Shown here in pieces: positions 36,116-45,324 of a stretch of DNA of 64,000 nucleotides. The notes beneath the pieces were generated by a model. It was not told where the DNA came from, searched no databases, and saw only the letters and a list, made by a program, of their open reading frames with translations. Every line of letters starts with the position of its first letter. Position 1 is the stretch's first letter. The DNA is from Neobacillus pocheonensis (GTDB lineage: Bacteria > Bacillota > Bacilli > Bacillales > Cytobacillaceae), in contig JAMQCR010000001.1 in the NCBI GenBank assembly GCA_023702235.1, positions 2,418,001-2,482,000 of the forward strand, written 5' to 3'. Both the position numbers and the translations under genes were made by a program.

Positions 36116-37045
36116 TTAACTTTCCGTTTCAGTTTCCACCCAACAGCGTCGTGCCACGCAAAGTTCATGTTCATAAACTGTCCCTTTTAGCGAAATAATC
36201 TCAATCGTCATTCCCGTTCTCGGTGAATGCAGCATGCGTCCATTCCCATAATAAATTCCGACGTGGTGTATCCTTCCTTTCCCCTCTTCATGGGCGAAAA
36301 ACAGTAAATCACCTGGTTTAATTTCTGATAAATTTATCTTGGTCCCAAAATTGGCCTGGTCACGTGCATCTCGGGGAATCACATACCCATTTGCTTTAAA
36401 TATCGTGTAGCAGAAACCTGAGCAATCATAACCGTAACTGCTCACGCCACCCCATAAGTATGGTAAGTAAAGAAATTGTTCACCAGTGGAAACAATATCA
36501 CAACCGTTTCCCTTTGAAATGGATGTCGAAGAATCAAATACTACAACATCTTCTAAATCCAACACGGCAGTTCCAACAGGTGTTTTGACGAAAACCATTC
36601 CATCATGTTCATTTAAAAATGGCAAAGTAGTTTGAAAGGATAATTCCATAAGAAACTGATTTGCTTCAGTGGATAAATTTGCTTTTGGGCTTGTTACGAC
36701 CACTATAGGACAATCTGGAAACCTCCAACTTTTACTACATTCCACCAATTGGCACATAGGAACCCAACCAGGGTATCCGCGTTCATCCTTTGATGTTGGT
36801 TGTTCAGGGATAATAATCTTAGCCCAATCCTTCTTTACTCCGATTATCTTAACCTCATGACCGTAAAGAACTTGAGTTTGAATAAGATTTTGTTCAAATA
36901 AATCAAGCCTTGTTTTATATGTTAACCCGTCTAACCATGACTCGATTTGAACTGGATTGGAAACAGCTTCCATATCGATCTCTCTGGCTGAATCATAAGA
37001 TGTCCAAACAGTCATAACTGGGACATTTACAAGCCATCTATCCAA
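36116..37045 (-). CDS. NlpC/P60 endopeptidase with SH3 domains (YkfC-like)
   Basis: About 309 residues. N-terminal bacterial SH3-like domains (about 1-180, with GHEVKIIGVKKDWAKI and GYPGWVPMCQL) and a C-terminal NlpC/P60 domain: catalytic Cys in GYDCSGFCYTIF, His in IHHVGIYYG, third residue His in RMLHSPRTG. YkfC-type enzymes are cytosolic and cut L-Ala-gamma-D-Glu-DAP muropeptides at the D-Glu/DAP bond. No signal peptide is visible, which fits. AGGGGGG precedes a TTG at 37045; a GTG at 37063 overlaps that site. The neighbouring LD-carboxypeptidase supports a muropeptide-recycling unit. Confidence 0.88.
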   Translation of the reverse strand: MDRWLVNVPVMTVWTSYDSAREIDMEAVSNPVQIESWLDGLTYKTRLDLFEQNLIQTQVLYGHEVKIIGVKKDWAKIIIPEQPTSKDERGYPGWVPMCQLVECSKSWRFPDCPIVVVTSPKANLSTEANQFLMELSFQTTLPFLNEHDGMVFVKTPVGTAVLDLEDVVVFDSSTSISKGNGCDIVSTGEQFLYLPYLWGGVSSYGYDCSGFCYTIFKANGYVIPRDARDQANFGTKINLSEIKPGDLLFFAHEEGKGRIHHVGIYYGNGRMLHSPRTGMTIEIISLKGTVYEHELCVARRCWVETETES

Positions 37046-37106
37046 CAAAGATTCCCCCCTCACTATTTACCCTGCCAAATCCAAGAGCTAGTGACGCGAT
37101 AAGTGT

Positions 37107-38033
37107 TCAATAACCGATGCCACTTTCGACCACTAATTTTTTTTCAAAAGTATTTATGGTCGCAGGAACACCAAATGGTACCGATACGTGTGGATTGCAG
37201 TGCCCCATCAAAAATCCCTTTATAGACGGTTTAGATGCGAGTCGAGCATAATGCATAATTACTTCCTCCAGCGATAATGATAAGCCCTTTTTAGGCAAAC
37301 AATCAAAAAAGTCGCCAATCAGAATACCACAAGCCTCATCTAGCTTTCCTGACATATAAAGCTGATTCAACATCCTGTCTACAGCGCGTGGTTCTTCGCC
37401 GATATCCTCAATCAAAAGGATCTTATCTTTTGTATCTAGTTCATGCCGGGATCCAAGTGTGCTTACTAATAGCGACAAATTTCCGCCAACAAGTGGACCA
37501 CTGGCCACACCCTCAACCAAAGTTTCCAATCGGGAAATTTCTTCAGTATAGGTCAAATTGATTGGTTCGAATAATTGATTAAATCCTTCTTTTGATAATG
37601 GGTGAGTATCTTCTTTACCAATGTCAGATCCTAGCATTGGTCCATGAAAGGTCACAAGTCCCGTTTCTTGGCGGATGGCGGTGTGTAAAAACGTAATATC
37701 ACTGTACCCCCAGAGGATTTTCGGATTGGCTTTAATCATTTCATAGTTAATGTTCGAGGCTATCCTTCCTGTTCCGTAGCCCCCGCAAGCACAGATGATG
37801 GCTTTTATCTCAGGGTTGTTGAACATCTCATGTAGATCTTCTAATCTCTCATCATCAGTTCCTGCTAAATAACCATAAGCTTTGGCAACATGCTTGCCTA
37901 CTTTAACTTTCAGTCCTAACCCTTGTAAGAAACCAATCCCACGTTCAAGGTATTCTTGATTGGGCGGACTTGCCGGAGCAATTACACCAACCATTTCCCC
38001 TGGTTGCAGGCGTTTTGGTTTTATCATGTTCAC
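37107..38033 (-). CDS. LD-carboxypeptidase (S66 family, LdcA/YkfA-like)
   Basis: About 308 residues. S66 serine peptidase that removes the terminal D-Ala from tetrapeptide muropeptides. GVIAPASPPNQEY at the start, CACGGYGTGRI, the nucleophile region TFHGPMLGSDIG, a Glu in LLIEDIGEEPRAVDRM and the C-terminal His in GHCNPHVSVPFG. GGAGG lies ten bases before a GTG at 38033; an ATG at 38027 is also in frame. Together with the YkfC-like gene downstream it resembles the ykfABCD recycling locus. Confidence 0.92.
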   Translation of the reverse strand: MNMIKPKRLQPGEMVGVIAPASPPNQEYLERGIGFLQGLGLKVKVGKHVAKAYGYLAGTDDERLEDLHEMFNNPEIKAIICACGGYGTGRIASNINYEMIKANPKILWGYSDITFLHTAIRQETGLVTFHGPMLGSDIGKEDTHPLSKEGFNQLFEPINLTYTEEISRLETLVEGVASGPLVGGNLSLLVSTLGSRHELDTKDKILLIEDIGEEPRAVDRMLNQLYMSGKLDEACGILIGDFFDCLPKKGLSLSLEEVIMHYARLASKPSIKGFLMGHCNPHVSVPFGVPATINTFEKKLVVESGIGY

Positions 38034-38115
38034 AAAAAACACTCCTCCATTAAATCTTCTATTACCACTTTATGTTTACATGGTAAAAGGAATGTTTAAT
38101 CCAATAAGACCAAGT

Positions 38116-38156
38116 AAAAAAGAAGCCAGACCACACAGGTGAACTAAGCTTCTTCT
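38116..38156 (-). terminator. Terminator of clpP
   Basis: On the minus strand AAGAAGC ... GCTTCTT followed by TTTTT, about 30 bases past the stop. Confidence 0.6.
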
Positions 38157-38187
38157 TAGAAAAACTATTCATTTTTTTCTTAAATAG

Positions 38188-38771
38188 TCAAACTTTCGGA
38201 TAAAGGATCTCATCAATGATCCCATATTCCTTAGCTTCTTCTGCACTCATATAATAATCTCGGTCTGTATCCTTCGCTACCTTATCAACAGGCTGCCCTG
38301 TTCGATCGGCAATAATTTGATTAATGTGCTCTCTTAACTTTAGGATCCTTCGCGCGGATATTTCGATTTCAGTCGCCTGTCCTCGTGCTCCTCCTAAAGG
38401 TTGATGGATCATGATTTCACTATTTGGAAGCGCGTATCGTTTTCCTTTCGTTCCCGCTAACAGTAACATGGCTCCAAATGATGCTGCCATTCCAGTGCAG
38501 ATTGTTCTTATATCGGGCTTAATATATTGCATCGTATCAAATATGGCAAATCCTGCAGAGGTAGATCCTCCTGGACTATTAATGTAAAGGGAAATTTCTT
38601 TATCTGGAGCATCTGCTGCTAAAAATAGTAATTGGCCACAACACTGTTAGCCGTATTTTCGTTAATTTCATCACCAATAATGATAATACGGTCTTTTAAA
38701 AGCCGAGAATAAATATCATAGGAACGTTCTCCACGACTTGACTGTTCAATAACATAGGGAATCGTACTCAT
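38188..38771 (-). pseudogene. clpP: ATP-dependent Clp protease proteolytic subunit, frameshifted
   Basis: From the ATG at 38771 the gene reads [20 protein letters not shown] and [20 protein letters not shown], then SVV followed by a stop, because one C is missing in the GGCC at 38634-38637 (GGCCCAATTA expected). The next frame continues [20 protein letters not shown] and so on. The full protein is 194 residues with Ser in GMAASFGAM, His in [10 protein letters not shown] and Asp in DTDRDYYMS, forming the catalytic triad of the ClpP chamber protease. Most Bacilli keep a separate main clpP, so this may be a second copy. The lesion is probably a sequencing error. Confidence 0.9.
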
Positions 38772-38801
38772 TTAAAAATCCTCCTTGAAAACGGTTTTTG
38801 G

Positions 38802-39533
38802 CTATGCTGCCATACAGAGAGCGCCTAAAGGAGTATGAGTTTGAATCGATTGTAAATTACCTGAAACGAGTTTAGGGACGCCAGCGATACTTTTTAATAA
38901 AGGAATGTTCCGGATCAGGATGGTTGGATCTTGGTTAGTTAAAGCTTTATAAAAAAGATCCGATAGTTGCTGTCGAACTTCCTCCACCCAGAATGAATCA
39001 ACAGCAGAGGTTTTTTCCTCCTGTAAGTCTTTTTCCAAGCGTTTTTTTGCTCGATGCAGATTAGACTTCACAGCCATTTCTGAAGTGTCAAGAATGGCTG
39101 CTATTTCCTTCACTTGATATTGAAACGCTTCTTTTAGCACAAGGATGATGGCTTGCTTGGGTGTAAGCTTCTTTAGTAATATCTCAACGGTATTAATAAT
39201 ACTATCAAGCTGGGTTATTGACTGATTACTTGCTAGGTCGAAATCGGCTTCGATCGTTTCATTTTTTCTTTTACGAAGGGTATCGATCCAGTGATTGTAT
39301 GCAATCTTATTCAATAACGCAGAGGTCAATTTTTGCCTATGATGGTCATATTTCTTTGCTTTAAGATAAGCTTCTTGTGCGATGTCGTCACCATCCCATT
39401 TATTTTGGGTAAGAAAGTGACAATATCGCTGTAACTTGGGGTAATACTCTAACCAAAAGAAATCCTCAGACCTTTCTTCCTGCTGAATACCTTCTGAGGT
39501 GTACTGGTTAAGTTTATAAGACACTTGATTCAC
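38802..39533 (-). CDS. RNA polymerase sigma-70 family factor (ECF-like)
   Basis: 243 residues. Region 2 is near residues 27-90 (YPKLQRYCHFLTQNKWDGDD and IAQEAYLKAKKY), the linker includes ALLNKIAYNHWIDTLRKRK, and region 4 is near 125-180 (LTPKQAIILVLKEAFQYQVK, TSEMAVKSNLHRAKKRLEKD). A C-terminal tail of about 70 residues follows, which is longer than a minimal ECF factor. No anti-sigma gene is adjacent. Target promoters are unknown. It starts upstream of clpP by 30 bases on the same strand and may be co-transcribed with it. Confidence 0.85.
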   Translation of the reverse strand: MNQVSYKLNQYTSEGIQQEERSEDFFWLEYYPKLQRYCHFLTQNKWDGDDIAQEAYLKAKKYDHHRQKLTSALLNKIAYNHWIDTLRKRKNETIEADFDLASNQSITQLDSIINTVEILLKKLTPKQAIILVLKEAFQYQVKEIAAILDTSEMAVKSNLHRAKKRLEKDLQEEKTSAVDSFWVEEVRQQLSDLFYKALTNQDPTILIRNIPLLKSIAGVPKLVSGNLQSIQTHTPLGALCMAA

Positions 39534-39767
39534 TCCTTTAGCAGCTCTCTGCCCTTTAAACGTTTAGGAAGGATAAAAAGATACGGGGTTAATAACTTTT
39601 TTAGTCAATACAGATTGATTTAAATATAATCGATTCGTTGAAACTTTTCATCCATCTATCCGTACTGTTTACTAGAGAAAATCCTTCTTTAACAATCTAG
39701 AAATTTTCCCTTTTATTAAATAGCCTTATAATAAGTATACGAAGAAAAAAATGAGGAGTGATTAAAC

Positions 39768-41147
39768 GTGGGTGTAATGCTTAGCAAAGGGCAAAAGGTC
39801 GATTTAACCAAATCCTACCCTGGCCTGCAAAATGTTGTGGTCGGGTTAGGATGGAATGTGAGTAATCTTGGTTCCAATTTTGATTTAGATGCCTCCGCCT
39901 TTCTATTAGGGGAAACGGGAAAGGTCCAAAGTGATTTGGATTTTGTATTTTATAATAATCCCTCAGGAGGGAATGGATCCATTCTTTACAGCGGTGATAA
40001 TCGGGTTGGTTCTGGCGTGCGTGATGACGAACAAATTCGAATCGATTTAAACCATGTTCCTGCCCATATCCACCGGATTGCCTTTACAATTACGATTCAT
40101 GATGCATTTGTGAAACGGCAAAACTTCGGACAAGTTGCTGATTCCTATGTGCGAATTTTCAATGAAGGAAACAATGAGGAACTACTTAGGTTTAACCTAG
40201 GAAGGGATTTTACCGTTGAGACAGCGATAGTGGCAGCGGAGCTTTACCGTCATAACGGGGAATGGAAGTTTAATGCAATTGCAAGTGGATTTCAGGGTGG
40301 TTTAGCTGCTTTATGCCGAAACTTTGGGGTAACAGTGGATGATGTCCCAGTAAACGCTCCAACTGCACCCCCTTCATACCAGCAAAATCAACCTTATTCG
40401 CAGCAGCCCGTTACTCCTTTTCAACAGCCATCAACATCGTATCAGCAGCAGCCTGCCTATGGTTATCCAGCACAAACCTATCCTTCCTCACCGAGCACAT
40501 CACGTACATATGGCGGGGAAGATATTATTTGTCCACGCTGCCATTCTTCCAATGTCAGAACAGGTCAAAAGGGCTTTGGTCTCGGGAAAGCAGCTATTGG
40601 CGGTTTGATTCTTGGTCCGGTTGGGTTACTTGGTGGTTTTATCGGAAAAAATCAACTAAAGTTTACGTGTAACAGTTGTGGGAACTCCTGGTCCCCATCG
40701 CAAACGGATGTTGCCGAATGGGCCAATAATCAAAAAAGGCGGGCACAAGAGCTATTTCACCGCTACAAAAGCCAGGATGTGCTGGAGGCAGTGGTTGCAG
40801 GCTGTGCACTAGTGTCAATGGCAGATGGCTATTTGGATGCATCAGAACGTCAAAAGATGCTTGAATTTGTTAACCAAAGTGAAGAATTACGGGTGTTTGA
40901 CTCTCAAAAAGTGATCCAGAAATTTAATTTCTTTATATCTCGGATTGAACATGATCCGGTGATAGGCCGTGCCGAGGCATTTAGAGCTCTTGGAAAAATG
41001 AGAACGAAGCCTGAGATGGCGAGATTAATCGCCCGCTACTCGATTGCTATCGGTTATGCAGATGGTAATTTTGACCCAAGCGAAAAGCAAATGGTAAGCG
41101 ATATTTGTCGCGAACTTGGCTTAAATGCTGCAGAATTTCTTTCATAA
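39768..41147 (+). CDS. TerD - zinc ribbon - TerB fusion protein
   Basis: 459 residues. TerD domain (about 1-185: LSKGQKVDLTK, VVGLGWNV, FDLDASAFLL, DNRVGSGVRDDEQIRIDL, with the acidic Ca2+-binding residues). A Pro/Gln/Tyr-rich linker follows (about 200-245), then a four-cysteine zinc ribbon (ICPRCHSSNV ... FTCNSCGNSW, about 256-307) enclosing a Gly-rich hydrophobic hairpin. A TerB-like helical domain (about 335-459) has the metal-binding pattern MADGYLDASERQKM and GYADGNFDPSEKQMV. Ter proteins form membrane-associated stress and phage-defence complexes. The GTG at 39768 has GAGGAG nine bases upstream. Single gene, no other ter genes nearby. Confidence 0.9.
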   Translation: MGVMLSKGQKVDLTKSYPGLQNVVVGLGWNVSNLGSNFDLDASAFLLGETGKVQSDLDFVFYNNPSGGNGSILYSGDNRVGSGVRDDEQIRIDLNHVPAHIHRIAFTITIHDAFVKRQNFGQVADSYVRIFNEGNNEELLRFNLGRDFTVETAIVAAELYRHNGEWKFNAIASGFQGGLAALCRNFGVTVDDVPVNAPTAPPSYQQNQPYSQQPVTPFQQPSTSYQQQPAYGYPAQTYPSSPSTSRTYGGEDIICPRCHSSNVRTGQKGFGLGKAAIGGLILGPVGLLGGFIGKNQLKFTCNSCGNSWSPSQTDVAEWANNQKRRAQELFHRYKSQDVLEAVVAGCALVSMADGYLDASERQKMLEFVNQSEELRVFDSQKVIQKFNFFISRIEHDPVIGRAEAFRALGKMRTKPEMARLIARYSIAIGYADGNFDPSEKQMVSDICRELGLNAAEFLS

Positions 41148-41151
41148 AATA

Positions 41152-41189
41152 AATAAGCCTCAATCCAGGCAATGGAATGAGGCTTTTTT
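41152..41189. terminator. Bidirectional terminator
   Basis: AAGCCTCAATCC / GGAATGAGGCTTTTTT between the convergent terD-like gene and selB. Confidence 0.85.
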
Positions 41190-43072
41190 ATTTTAGCCAT
41201 ACCCGTTTATTTTCCACTCTTTTTGTCAGACCCAATGCATCTAATCTTTCTAAAAACGGAATTATATATTTCCGTGATAGATCAAGGACCCCTTTGGCCT
41301 TCTCCCACTTCAAACTCTGCGACTGTATGGCTGCGAAGTTTTTCGAAAGCCGCTTTAAACACCTCACCATGATAAGCAAACTGTTCGTCTAACATGACGA
41401 TAAGCTCTTGATCTTCGAGAAACCGTTTTAAATCGGCATCGAGATTGTCAGGAATGCCCGCTGCCGAAAAATAATCCATTAAATTACGAACCTTTAGGCC
41501 ATCCCTGTATATTTCTGCGAGCATATTTCCAGTCCGCTTTTGCCAGTTTTTCGGAACATGAGGAACAAAGCTCGCTAACGAAACAAACTGCTCGACTCTT
41601 ATAAAAATCCCATTCATGATTCCGTTATCCACTACATAATCGAGTAGTGATTTTGGGAATTTTTTTTGCATCGTTTGCAAAAGCTCTGCTTTGTTGACAC
41701 CGATTTTCATCGAGTGCGAATGATGAAATCCTTGCAAGCGGTCATAGATGTCTTCTTCAAGCGAATGAATCAGCAATTGAAGCGTGAACTCTTTACCATT
41801 ATAAAAAACAAATTCTGCATCCGCTAAATGCTGGTTTAGTGTCTCTTCATCAAGTGCGGTCCTTTTAATTAACTCATTTAGAGGTAGGCTCTTTGCTTCA
41901 ATCAATGCGGAAATAAGACGCTCCTTTGGCGAACCTACTTTCTTCTTCTCAAGTTCTTCAATCGTCTGTTCACCAAAACGATACTTATTCCCACGAGGAT
42001 CTATTACCCAGCCGCCGCCAATGGTCTCTTGCGGACTTGGACGCCGTAAAATAAAGTGGTCGCCACGTTTCGTTAGAATTTCCTCATCAAGCCTGAGCTG
42101 GCAAAGAATTTCACCATTTTCTTCCTTAAGCTCATTGCGATCAAAGAAAACGATTCGCCCCATTACCTCGGTGGTTCCGATATGTAGCTTTATCGGCATC
42201 CGCTGTTTGACCAGATGATCCAATTCATCAACAACACGAATAGCTACATCCAATGTCTTCGTGACGATAAAGTGCTCTGAGGAAACAAGAACATCCCCCC
42301 GTTCCACGTCCTCCTTCGTAACTCCAGAGAGATTAATTGCTGTTCTCTGCCCAGCATAGGCCTTTTGGGCTCGCTTTTGATGAACTTGAATCTGCCGAGC
42401 ACGAACCTCCAAGCCTTTCGGCATAATTTTGAGTCCTTGTCCTTCCTCAACGGTTCCCTCATAAACAGTCCCGCGAACGACCGTACCTTGTCCTTTAACC
42501 GTAAACACCTGGTCTATTGGAAGACGAAAAGCTCCTTTGGCATCACGCATCTTTTGTTCCTTTAGAGTCTCGATGATTAAATTTTTGATTACATCAATCC
42601 CTTTATGCGAAAGGCTATCTATTAATACAAAGGGAGCATCTGCAAAGACGGTTCCAGTTAATTCTTCTAAGATTTCATCCTTAACCAATTCGATAAATTC
42701 CTCATCCACTCGGTCAATTTTTGAGATGGCAATCAAACCGTTATTTACCCCTAAGAATTTAAGAATTTCCAAGTGTTCTCTCGTTTGCGGCATAACACCT
42801 TCATCCGCGGCAACTACCAGCACAACCAAGTCTATTCCTGCAACGCCTGCGATCATTTGCCTGATAAAGCGTTCATGTCCAGGCACATCAATAACCGAAA
42901 TTTGAATTTCATCATCATCATATAAGGGAGCAAATCCGAGTTCAATTGAGATTTGCCGTGCTTTTTCTTCCTTTAAGCGGTCAGTATCGACATTAGTCAA
43001 CGCCTTTGTTAAAGACGTTTTCCCGTGGTCGATATGTCCTGCCATGCCAATTGTAAAATATCTTTTTTCCAA
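41188..43072 (-). pseudogene. selB: Selenocysteine-specific elongation factor SelB, C-terminal frameshift
   Basis: About 628 residues when corrected. GTPase domain: G1 GHIDHGKTSLTKAL, G3 DVPGHERFI, G4 SKIDR. EF-Tu-like domains 2 and 3 and the C-terminal winged helices follow. Near the end the frame is lost at the GGCC 41296-41299; two missing bases (GGGCCC) would join the VAEFEVGEG part to KGVLDLSRKYIIPFLERLDA and LGLTKRVENKRVWLK-stop, the SRKY-containing last winged helix typical of SelB. TTG at 43072 gives EKRYFTIGMAGHIDHGKT with AGGTGG upstream. SelB brings Sec-tRNA to UGA codons with a SECIS hairpin. No selA, selD or tRNA-Sec is seen in this window. Confidence 0.88.
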
Positions 43073-43142
43073 GTTGCCACCTACTTTTTCACAGTTCCAT
43101 TTAACTGTAGCTTGATTGGCTTGAATGTTCAAGCGAACAATT

Positions 43143-43940
43143 TTAGACAGAAAAATACGCACCTGCTGCACCGCAGTATTCGCCTGTTTGTAAAAATGTC
43201 GAGGATAAGCCAAACATATTGGTATATAGCTCAAGATTTTTTCTTAACGAAGGATTAACGATTAGGGTACTTCCAATATAAACCACATTGTTAATCTTAT
43301 GGAGAGCTCCCGCCTGCAATGTTAACAATACAACAGTCTCAGCGATCATATTCGTAAGGGATGCCAACGTGTCAGAATCTGTATGTTTTACTCTTGTTCC
43401 TTTAGCAAAATTAGCGGCGGTTAAATTACCATCAATGGGCGGTTGGTCAGACTCATAAATATCGCGAACAAGTAAATCAACGTTCCCTTTTTCCCCTTTA
43501 TTCGCTAGGATTGTCAGCTGATGATAATCCTCTTCCTTCGTTAATAGCGCACCCAGTCCAGTAAAGGTTCCCCCGCCTACCCCGCTGCCAAGAATCCGTT
43601 CATAGGTATCACCGTTCACCACATGCCAGGAAGTACCTGTTCCAATGTTCACTAACAAGAATGGGTCTTGTAATTTTTTCCCCTCTTCTCCTAAAAAAAT
43701 TCTAGCCCCTTCACACGTTGCTTGAAATTCGGGAATGATTGTGCCGTTAGGAAAATATTTTTTTTGAATCATATGGGCTTTTCCACCTGTTAAAGCAGCA
43801 GTTACATTAGGAGCCATTATTTTTACCCACGAAATAGCCCCGTCTAACTCGTTTATTGAAAACTTTTTATAATGCATTTGATGATTTTCTTGATAAGCAA
43901 TTTTGATTAAAGAACCGCCAGCATCAATTCCTGCCTTCAT
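43143..43940 (-). CDS. coaW: Type II pantothenate kinase CoaW
   Basis: 265 residues. ASKHA-fold kinase that phosphorylates pantothenate in the first step of CoA synthesis. MKAGIDAGGSLIKIAYQ (phosphate-1 loop) at the start, LVNIGTGTSWHVV and GSGVGGGTFTGLGALL in the middle, and VVYIGSTLIVNPSLR near the end. The Staphylococcus/Bacillus-type CoaW is not feedback-inhibited by CoA. ATG at 43940 with AAGGAG eight bases upstream is preferred over GTG at 43949. Lies directly upstream of selB on the same strand. Confidence 0.94.
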   Translation of the reverse strand: MKAGIDAGGSLIKIAYQENHQMHYKKFSINELDGAISWVKIMAPNVTAALTGGKAHMIQKKYFPNGTIIPEFQATCEGARIFLGEEGKKLQDPFLLVNIGTGTSWHVVNGDTYERILGSGVGGGTFTGLGALLTKEEDYHQLTILANKGEKGNVDLLVRDIYESDQPPIDGNLTAANFAKGTRVKHTDSDTLASLTNMIAETVVLLTLQAGALHKINNVVYIGSTLIVNPSLRKNLELYTNMFGLSSTFLQTGEYCGAAGAYFSV

Positions 43941-44091
43941 TTCGCTCACTCCTTACCTTATTTATTTGACAGCTAGCTTATTTTTCCTGCCCGACGTTTC
44001 ACAATCCCTCCACTCTTTACTGTTCTATGTTGGAGGCAATAATTTTATTATATAAAGGAAGAGCTCAAATGAAGCAAATGGCAGAAATAAC

Positions 44092-44123
44092 AAAAAACCA
44101 GAGATTATCCTTCTGGGTTTTTT
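44092..44123 (-). terminator. Terminator of the two-gene membrane operon
   Basis: AAAAAACCAGA-GATTATCC-TTCTGGGTTTTTT; the stem overlaps the last codons of the gene ending at 44105. Confidence 0.8.
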
Positions 44124-44614
44124 GTCTGCAAGGGATTCTCTTTTATCAAATTAAAAAACAAGACAAAAATTGGTTGAACGATTAGATAAACACATACAGA
44201 ATAAATAATGCTATAGCCGCTTTTATAATGAAAAACTCCCATTTTAAAGTTCACCCATTCGAAGCCAAAAGAAATAACCGAGAATACTAAAATAAACAGG
44301 ACGAGAAATCGATTGCTGATATGCAGCTTTTGATAAATAAATAAGAATATGTAGCCAAAGGGTGGATATAAGAAATAAACGACGACGTCCATTACCGTAT
44401 AGGCGGGACCGTCCATAATATCGTAAAAGTCAAAAGGTGCTGCACCAAAAGAGTTATCGAGTATACCCGCAGCCGTCACACTATATAGGAAGATGAGTAC
44501 AGTAACTTGCTCTGAAAAGATTTTTGGCAGAAGGAAATATATAGTCCATGAGACAAGAACGGCTCCAATGACAAAGAAATCATTTAAGCCAAAGCCTTTT
44601 TCAGTCAACATCAT
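44105..44614 (-). CDS. CBO0543-like membrane protein
   Basis: 169 residues with about five membrane helices. Contains FDFYDIMDGPAYTVMDVVVY followed by FLYPPFGYIFLFIYQKL, which I recall from the CBO0543 family of small Firmicute membrane proteins (function unknown). ATG at 44614 has GGAGG upstream and overlaps the stop of the preceding gene by ATGA, so the two are translationally coupled. Confidence 0.7.
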   Translation of the reverse strand: MMLTEKGFGLNDFFVIGAVLVSWTIYFLLPKIFSEQVTVLIFLYSVTAAGILDNSFGAAPFDFYDIMDGPAYTVMDVVVYFLYPPFGYIFLFIYQKLHISNRFLVLFILVFSVISFGFEWVNFKMGVFHYKSGYSIIYSVCVYLIVQPIFVLFFNLIKENPLQTKNPEG

Positions 44615-45093
44615 CTGCCGTTTACACCTCCAGACATAGTCTTTAAGCCTCTGAACCATCTCAATGCGAATAAGGCAAGAAATAATAAAGCTATGTAATA
44701 AGAAAATGTATAAAAAAGATTCCATTTTTTAAATGCATACATATTAGAGGACAAGCCAATTTTATCTAGTGCTAGAATGATCCCGCTAAATAATAAAACG
44801 AGATAAAGCATCCTTTTTAAGGACTGATTAAAAATTAATAAGGTGAAATAGGTCATAAACACTGGGATAAAAACACTTCGAAAAAGAAGAAAGGCCACAT
44901 ACAATTTAGGATTTGTCGTGGTTTTGATCCATTTAAAAGTTTCAAACAATCCTAAATAAGTATGGGTATTAATGAGACAGGTAAACAGGATTAAAAAGAA
45001 GATTTCTCGTAGGGAACCCCAGGATCTTTTCCGGTTAAAAGTCAACAATCCTATCATCATCCAGCTAATGATGAAATAAAAAGTAACGACCAT
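44611..45093 (-). CDS. Small polytopic membrane protein, unknown
   Basis: 160 residues with five predicted helices. It begins MVVTFYFIISWMMIGLLTFN and ends in a basic tail (LRWFRGLKTMSGGVNGR). ATG at 45093 follows GAGAGGGG; a longer reading to 45117 lacks a site. Coupled to the CBO0543-like gene downstream. The pair resembles other Bacillus two-gene membrane sets without known role. Confidence 0.65.
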   Translation of the reverse strand: MVVTFYFIISWMMIGLLTFNRKRSWGSLREIFFLILFTCLINTHTYLGLFETFKWIKTTTNPKLYVAFLLFRSVFIPVFMTYFTLLIFNQSLKRMLYLVLLFSGIILALDKIGLSSNMYAFKKWNLFYTFSYYIALLFLALFALRWFRGLKTMSGGVNGR

Positions 45094-45228
45094 GAAATCC
45101 CCTCTCCCGACATACATCCTAGGATTATCATTTCCATCTTTTGAAATAATTCACACTTGGCGTTTTGGTTAAAGAAATTTATTTTGAATTTTTCAAGCAA
45201 ATATATACACAAATAGTCGGAAATTTAA

Positions 45229-45263
45229 TATAATGTTTTTATAAAGTTGTATGAAGGAAACAT
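45229..45263 (+). promoter_or_regulatory. Nramp promoter with MntR-like operator
   Basis: A TATAAT at 45229-45234 is followed at 45245-45263 by AGTTGTATGAAGGAAACAT. This closely resembles the MntR operator before B. subtilis mntH (TTTGCATGA-GGAAACT type, recalled from memory). Placed just downstream of the predicted start site, it fits Mn2+-dependent repression. Confidence 0.5.
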
Positions 45264-45324
45264 TTATTGACGAACGAACAAAGCTTGCTTATACGAAAAT
45301 AACAATAAGAAAGGATGGTGTCTT

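Noticed and set aside
41250-41300. Selenocysteine read-through of the UGA ending the long selB frame
   Set aside because: The sequence after the UGA does not resemble SelB, whereas a two-base shift at GGCC restores the SRKY-containing winged helix; no SECIS-like hairpin was evident.
45140-45155. Third Fnr-type box TTTGA-N6-TCACA
   Set aside because: One mismatch in a half-site and no -10 element at a fitting distance on either strand.
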